A stretch of 44,873 nt of DNA. Origin: Promethearchaeota archaeon (GTDB lineage: Archaea > Asgardarchaeota > Lokiarchaeia > Sigyniarchaeales > SOKP01). The position numbers and the translations under genes are program-made. Below the pieces are notes generated by a model. The model saw only the letters and a program-made list of their open reading frames with translations. It did no database searches and was not told the DNA's origin. Each line of letters opens with the position of its first letter. Position 1 is the first letter of the stretch. Location: assembly GCA_008080765.1 (NCBI GenBank), contig SHMU01000008.1, positions 1 through 44,873 on the forward strand. The letters are read 5' to 3'. Below, piece after piece: positions 42,502-44,873 of this stretch.

Positions 42502-43863
42502 TTAAGTTTCTTTAATCTTTCGCCCGACCCCACAATATACTATTCCCTTAGGAAGATTTTCCGGATCATAAACGTTTCTACTGTCTACAAATACCAAAGG
42601 ATTCTCATTATCTCGATTATTAAGTATTTCTTCAAAATGAATATCCTTAAATTCTTTATGATCGGTAAGAAGAACAATACAATCAGTCTCTTTAAACACC
42701 TCTTGAGAGGTTTCAGCAATTTGTAGCTCTTCTAGGCTTTCTCCCATATAATAAGGGTCCCAAATTGTAATTATAGCATTCTTTTCTTTAAGCATCTTTG
42801 CAACTTTTATGGAAGGTGATATTTGAATATCCCGCACATTTGCTTTGTAAGAAAGCCCCAGGACCGTGATTTTTGTATCCTTTATACTCTTCCCTACATA
42901 ATTAAGGGCGTCTGTAATTAAATCCAAAGTGTAAGCGGGCATTCTATCGTTTACTTCGCGAGCTACACGAATAAGAAAGGGAATGTAATCCATTTTATCA
43001 GCATCTTGAATAATATAATAGGGATTTGCGGGGAGACATGGACCTCCTACTCCAGGACCCGGATAATGCGGTTGAAAATTATACTTCGTTGAAGCTCCCC
43101 GTATTACCTCCTTTACGTCAATTCCTAATTTCTCATAGAGAACTGCGAGCTCATTAATTAAAGCGATATTAACATCTCTAAATATATTCTCCGTTAATTT
43201 AACAGCATTTGCTGTTCCGGGAGTACTAAGTTGGATGATATCTGCGTTTGTAATCGATTTATATAGAGTCACAATTGCTTCCCCAATCTCTTGAGAAGAA
43301 CCCCCCACTATTCTTGTAACTTTGTCAAAATTGGCAATGATTTTACCCGGATCCGCTCGCTCGGGACAAGAACATACGCCGAAATTGACATTTAACTGCA
43401 ATCTACTATTCTCTTCTAATATGGGAATTATAAGATCCCGTATCGTCGTGGGGCTGATTGAACTTTCACAAATCACGATTTGCCCTTGGAATAGTTGATT
43501 TCCTATTTTTTGTGTTACATCTTTAATTGCCCGATAATCAGGAACTTTATTTTCACTTACAGGGGTGGGTACACAAATAATCATTATATTAGAATGAGTT
43601 ATAGCGTGACTAAAGTCTGAAGTAAATTCTATTAAATTATTTTCAATAGCATCTTCCAATAAATCGACCAGACCCGGTTCGTCTATAAATGTATTTTTAT
43701 TTCTTAAATCAATTAGCAATGCCTCATCAATATCTACCCCAATTACATGATATTTTGCTCTGGTAAACATTAAAGCCGTAGGGAGCCCAATTCTTCCTAA
43801 TCCAAACACTGAAATAATCAATTCTCTGGAATTTATTCCAGAATATATTGTGCTTAAATCCAT
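42502..43863 (-). CDS. UDP-glucose/UDP-ManNAc dehydrogenase family protein
   Basis: An NAD-dependent nucleotide-sugar 6-dehydrogenase that makes the uronic acid by two successive oxidations. The N-terminal Rossmann motif is VFGLGRIGLPTA (residues 19-30). The central helical domain contains KLTENIFRDVNIALINELA. The catalytic Cys276 is in GPGVGGPCLPANPYY, and the C-terminal domain begins with ITVLGLSYKANVRDI. The GGPCLP form and 453-residue length suit the UDP-ManNAc (WecC-like) branch in archaea, but UDP-Glc and UDP-GlcNAc are not excluded. Products feed N-glycan or surface polysaccharide synthesis. It is 178 bp downstream of the PIG-L deacetylase gene, same strand. Confidence 0.9.
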   Translation of the reverse strand: MDLSTIYSGINSRELIISVFGLGRIGLPTALMFTRAKYHVIGVDIDEALLIDLRNKNTFIDEPGLVDLLEDAIENNLIEFTSDFSHAITHSNIMIICVPTPVSENKVPDYRAIKDVTQKIGNQLFQGQIVICESSISPTTIRDLIIPILEENSRLQLNVNFGVCSCPERADPGKIIANFDKVTRIVGGSSQEIGEAIVTLYKSITNADIIQLSTPGTANAVKLTENIFRDVNIALINELAVLYEKLGIDVKEVIRGASTKYNFQPHYPGPGVGGPCLPANPYYIIQDADKMDYIPFLIRVAREVNDRMPAYTLDLITDALNYVGKSIKDTKITVLGLSYKANVRDIQISPSIKVAKMLKEKNAIITIWDPYYMGESLEELQIAETSQEVFKETDCIVLLTDHKEFKDIHFEEILNNRDNENPLVFVDSRNVYDPENLPKGIVYCGVGRKIKET

Positions 43864-44041
43864 TTTGCTTAAATAAGGTTCTTATGAATTCTCTAAATAT
43901 TAATGTGTATTAATAATTCTAAATTTTGCTTCATTGAAAAATTTTTATGATTAAGCCCTCTCCCAATAAGTAGGAAATATTAGAGCCAAATCGAATCACT
44001 GCCTAAATAGAAGTATAGAGAAAAAACAATATTGAACTCGC

Positions 44042-44731
44042 TTAAAAATTATGAAACTGTCCCAAATCTTTTAGTGAGAAAACTCCAAAACGTTCCCATT
44101 TTTGTCTTTTCTTTCTCTCAAACATTGCATTAACAGTTTTAATGTATGTTTGCGAGGCGTAGAGCTGAAGAGCTTCATAAATCTTTTGATTATACTTTTC
44201 GATGTTTATTTTAATTTTATGTTCTTTAGGTGCCTCGATGCCTAAATAGATTGCGTATACATAAAATTCCATATTTTGTAGATTCAATTCCTTAGCCGCT
44301 TCCGTTGCGATATCAAATGTAGCTTGGTGATCAATATGAAGATTATTATTACTGGGAATTACAAGTCTTATTGCATCCTTGATTATCTCTTTACTTTTTT
44401 CAATTCCTTTCCGCTTATTTTTATTTACTTCTTGATCTGGAAACATAAACTTATGAATATTGTTCTTAGGAAGTTCTAAAAACTCGACTACCTCATTTAC
44501 TTCTTGCATTCTAATACGTGCCAATTCAACTTCAGAAATCTGAGTTGCCTTAACCGAAGTTACATTTTTATTTTTTCTCTCAAATGAATAAGCCGCTCTC
44601 CCATCCGATAAATAGATAATATGAACATCATAGCCTTCTTCTTTCCATCTTAAGAGACTGCCACCTGCTGATATTATCTCGTCGTCCGGATGAGGTGAGA
44701 AGATAACAATCTTTTTCGTCATATTTCCCAT
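44042..44731 (-). CDS. PIG-L/LmbE-family N-deacetylase
   Basis: A 229-residue zinc deacetylase. The N-terminal motif is FSPHPDDEIISAGGSL (His and Asp-Asp), and the second metal His is in NLHIDHQAT. Family members remove acetyl groups from GlcNAc in GPI-anchor precursors (PIG-L), mycothiol and bacillithiol precursors or other amino sugars. The N-terminal transmembrane helix of eukaryotic PIG-L is absent. The neighbouring nucleotide-sugar dehydrogenase and the GT4 enzymes elsewhere in the window suggest GlcNAc-lipid or surface-glycan chemistry. The start MGNMTKK has a second Met at residue 4 that would serve equally well. Confidence 0.9.
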   Translation of the reverse strand: MGNMTKKIVIFSPHPDDEIISAGGSLLRWKEEGYDVHIIYLSDGRAAYSFERKNKNVTSVKATQISEVELARIRMQEVNEVVEFLELPKNNIHKFMFPDQEVNKNKRKGIEKSKEIIKDAIRLVIPSNNNLHIDHQATFDIATEAAKELNLQNMEFYVYAIYLGIEAPKEHKIKINIEKYNQKIYEALQLYASQTYIKTVNAMFERKKRQKWERFGVFSLKDLGQFHNF

Positions 44732-44873
44732 ACTTTTGAATTAGATATTCATAATGTCTTAATTATAATTTAATATATCAAAAGCGTATATATCTATTTA
44801 AGGATTTGATCAAAAATAACTTCCTTAGTTTAAATACGATTTTTTTTAACTTATTATTTATCGTGGTCTAAAG
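44732..44873. other. Upstream region of PIG-L gene, window edge
   Basis: AT-rich sequence expected to contain the promoter of the minus-strand deacetylase (AT-rich box A-like sequence near 44770-44790). No gene seen before the window ends. Confidence 0.35.

Overview
The window is a low-GC archaeal chromosome segment and most likely comes from an Asgard archaeon (Lokiarchaeia-like). Reasons: the tetrahydromethanopterin C1 enzymes Mch, Mtd and Ftr, an archaeal S10 protein, aCPSF2 and an archaeal RecJ/DHH nuclease occur together with a Rag/Gtr-type small GTPase, a presenilin-like protease and a thiamine-diphosphate enzyme that closely resembles animal ILVBL/HACL2. The lineage is inferred from gene content only. 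I see no rRNA, tRNA, CRISPR array, transposase or integrase.

Layout. 1-5430: end of a membrane protein, a 52-nt T-rich tract, a small winged-helix protein, 3-hydroxyacyl-CoA dehydrogenase, an M28 peptidase, a presenilin-like protease and an archaemetzincin. 5552-8818: two tandem GT4 glycosyltransferases; one is stopped by a nonsense codon, and the 0.7 kb between them looks like a decayed membrane-protein gene. 9132-11534: hypothetical genes and an Hsp20. 11780-24816: metabolic core with mch, recJ-like, a four-cluster ferredoxin, aCPSF2, MTA phosphorylase, a thioesterase/ThDP-enzyme operon, apt, a Rag-type GTPase, and divergent mtd and ftr. 24947-29358: two large surface-anchored proteins. 29486-36263: glycyl-tRNA synthetase, a 7-TM protein, a coiled-coil protein, two tandem GNATs and 3-methyladenine DNA glycosylase. 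36274-40069: inositol-phosphatase family enzyme, a structured intergenic element, a CDF transporter, a hypothetical protein and S10. 40741-44731: double-SIS protein, a decayed gene, a nucleotide-sugar dehydrogenase and a PIG-L deacetylase.

How the genes work together. Ftr, Mch and Mtd carry the formyl-to-methylene steps of the archaeal Wood-Ljungdahl methyl branch, and the polyferredoxin could serve formylmethanofuran dehydrogenase or a related redox complex. MTA phosphorylase releases adenine, which Apt returns to AMP. The glycosyltransferases, sugar dehydrogenase, PIG-L deacetylase and Asn-rich surface proteins point to an active glycosylated cell surface.

Most unusual: (i) a compact, multiply hairpinned element at 37258-37618, closed by a 9-bp terminal helix and flanked by an exact 15-bp direct repeat; (ii) tandem repeats of 13, 20 and 28 nt placed on or directly against the stop codons of three unrelated genes; (iii) several reading frames that extend upstream of any ATG/GTG/TTG, two of them with a GGTG motif a few bases before an ATT; (iv) frames that look split in A-homopolymers; (v) decayed genes, including a ferredoxin-like remnant with an in-frame TGA and a frame with an in-frame TAG.
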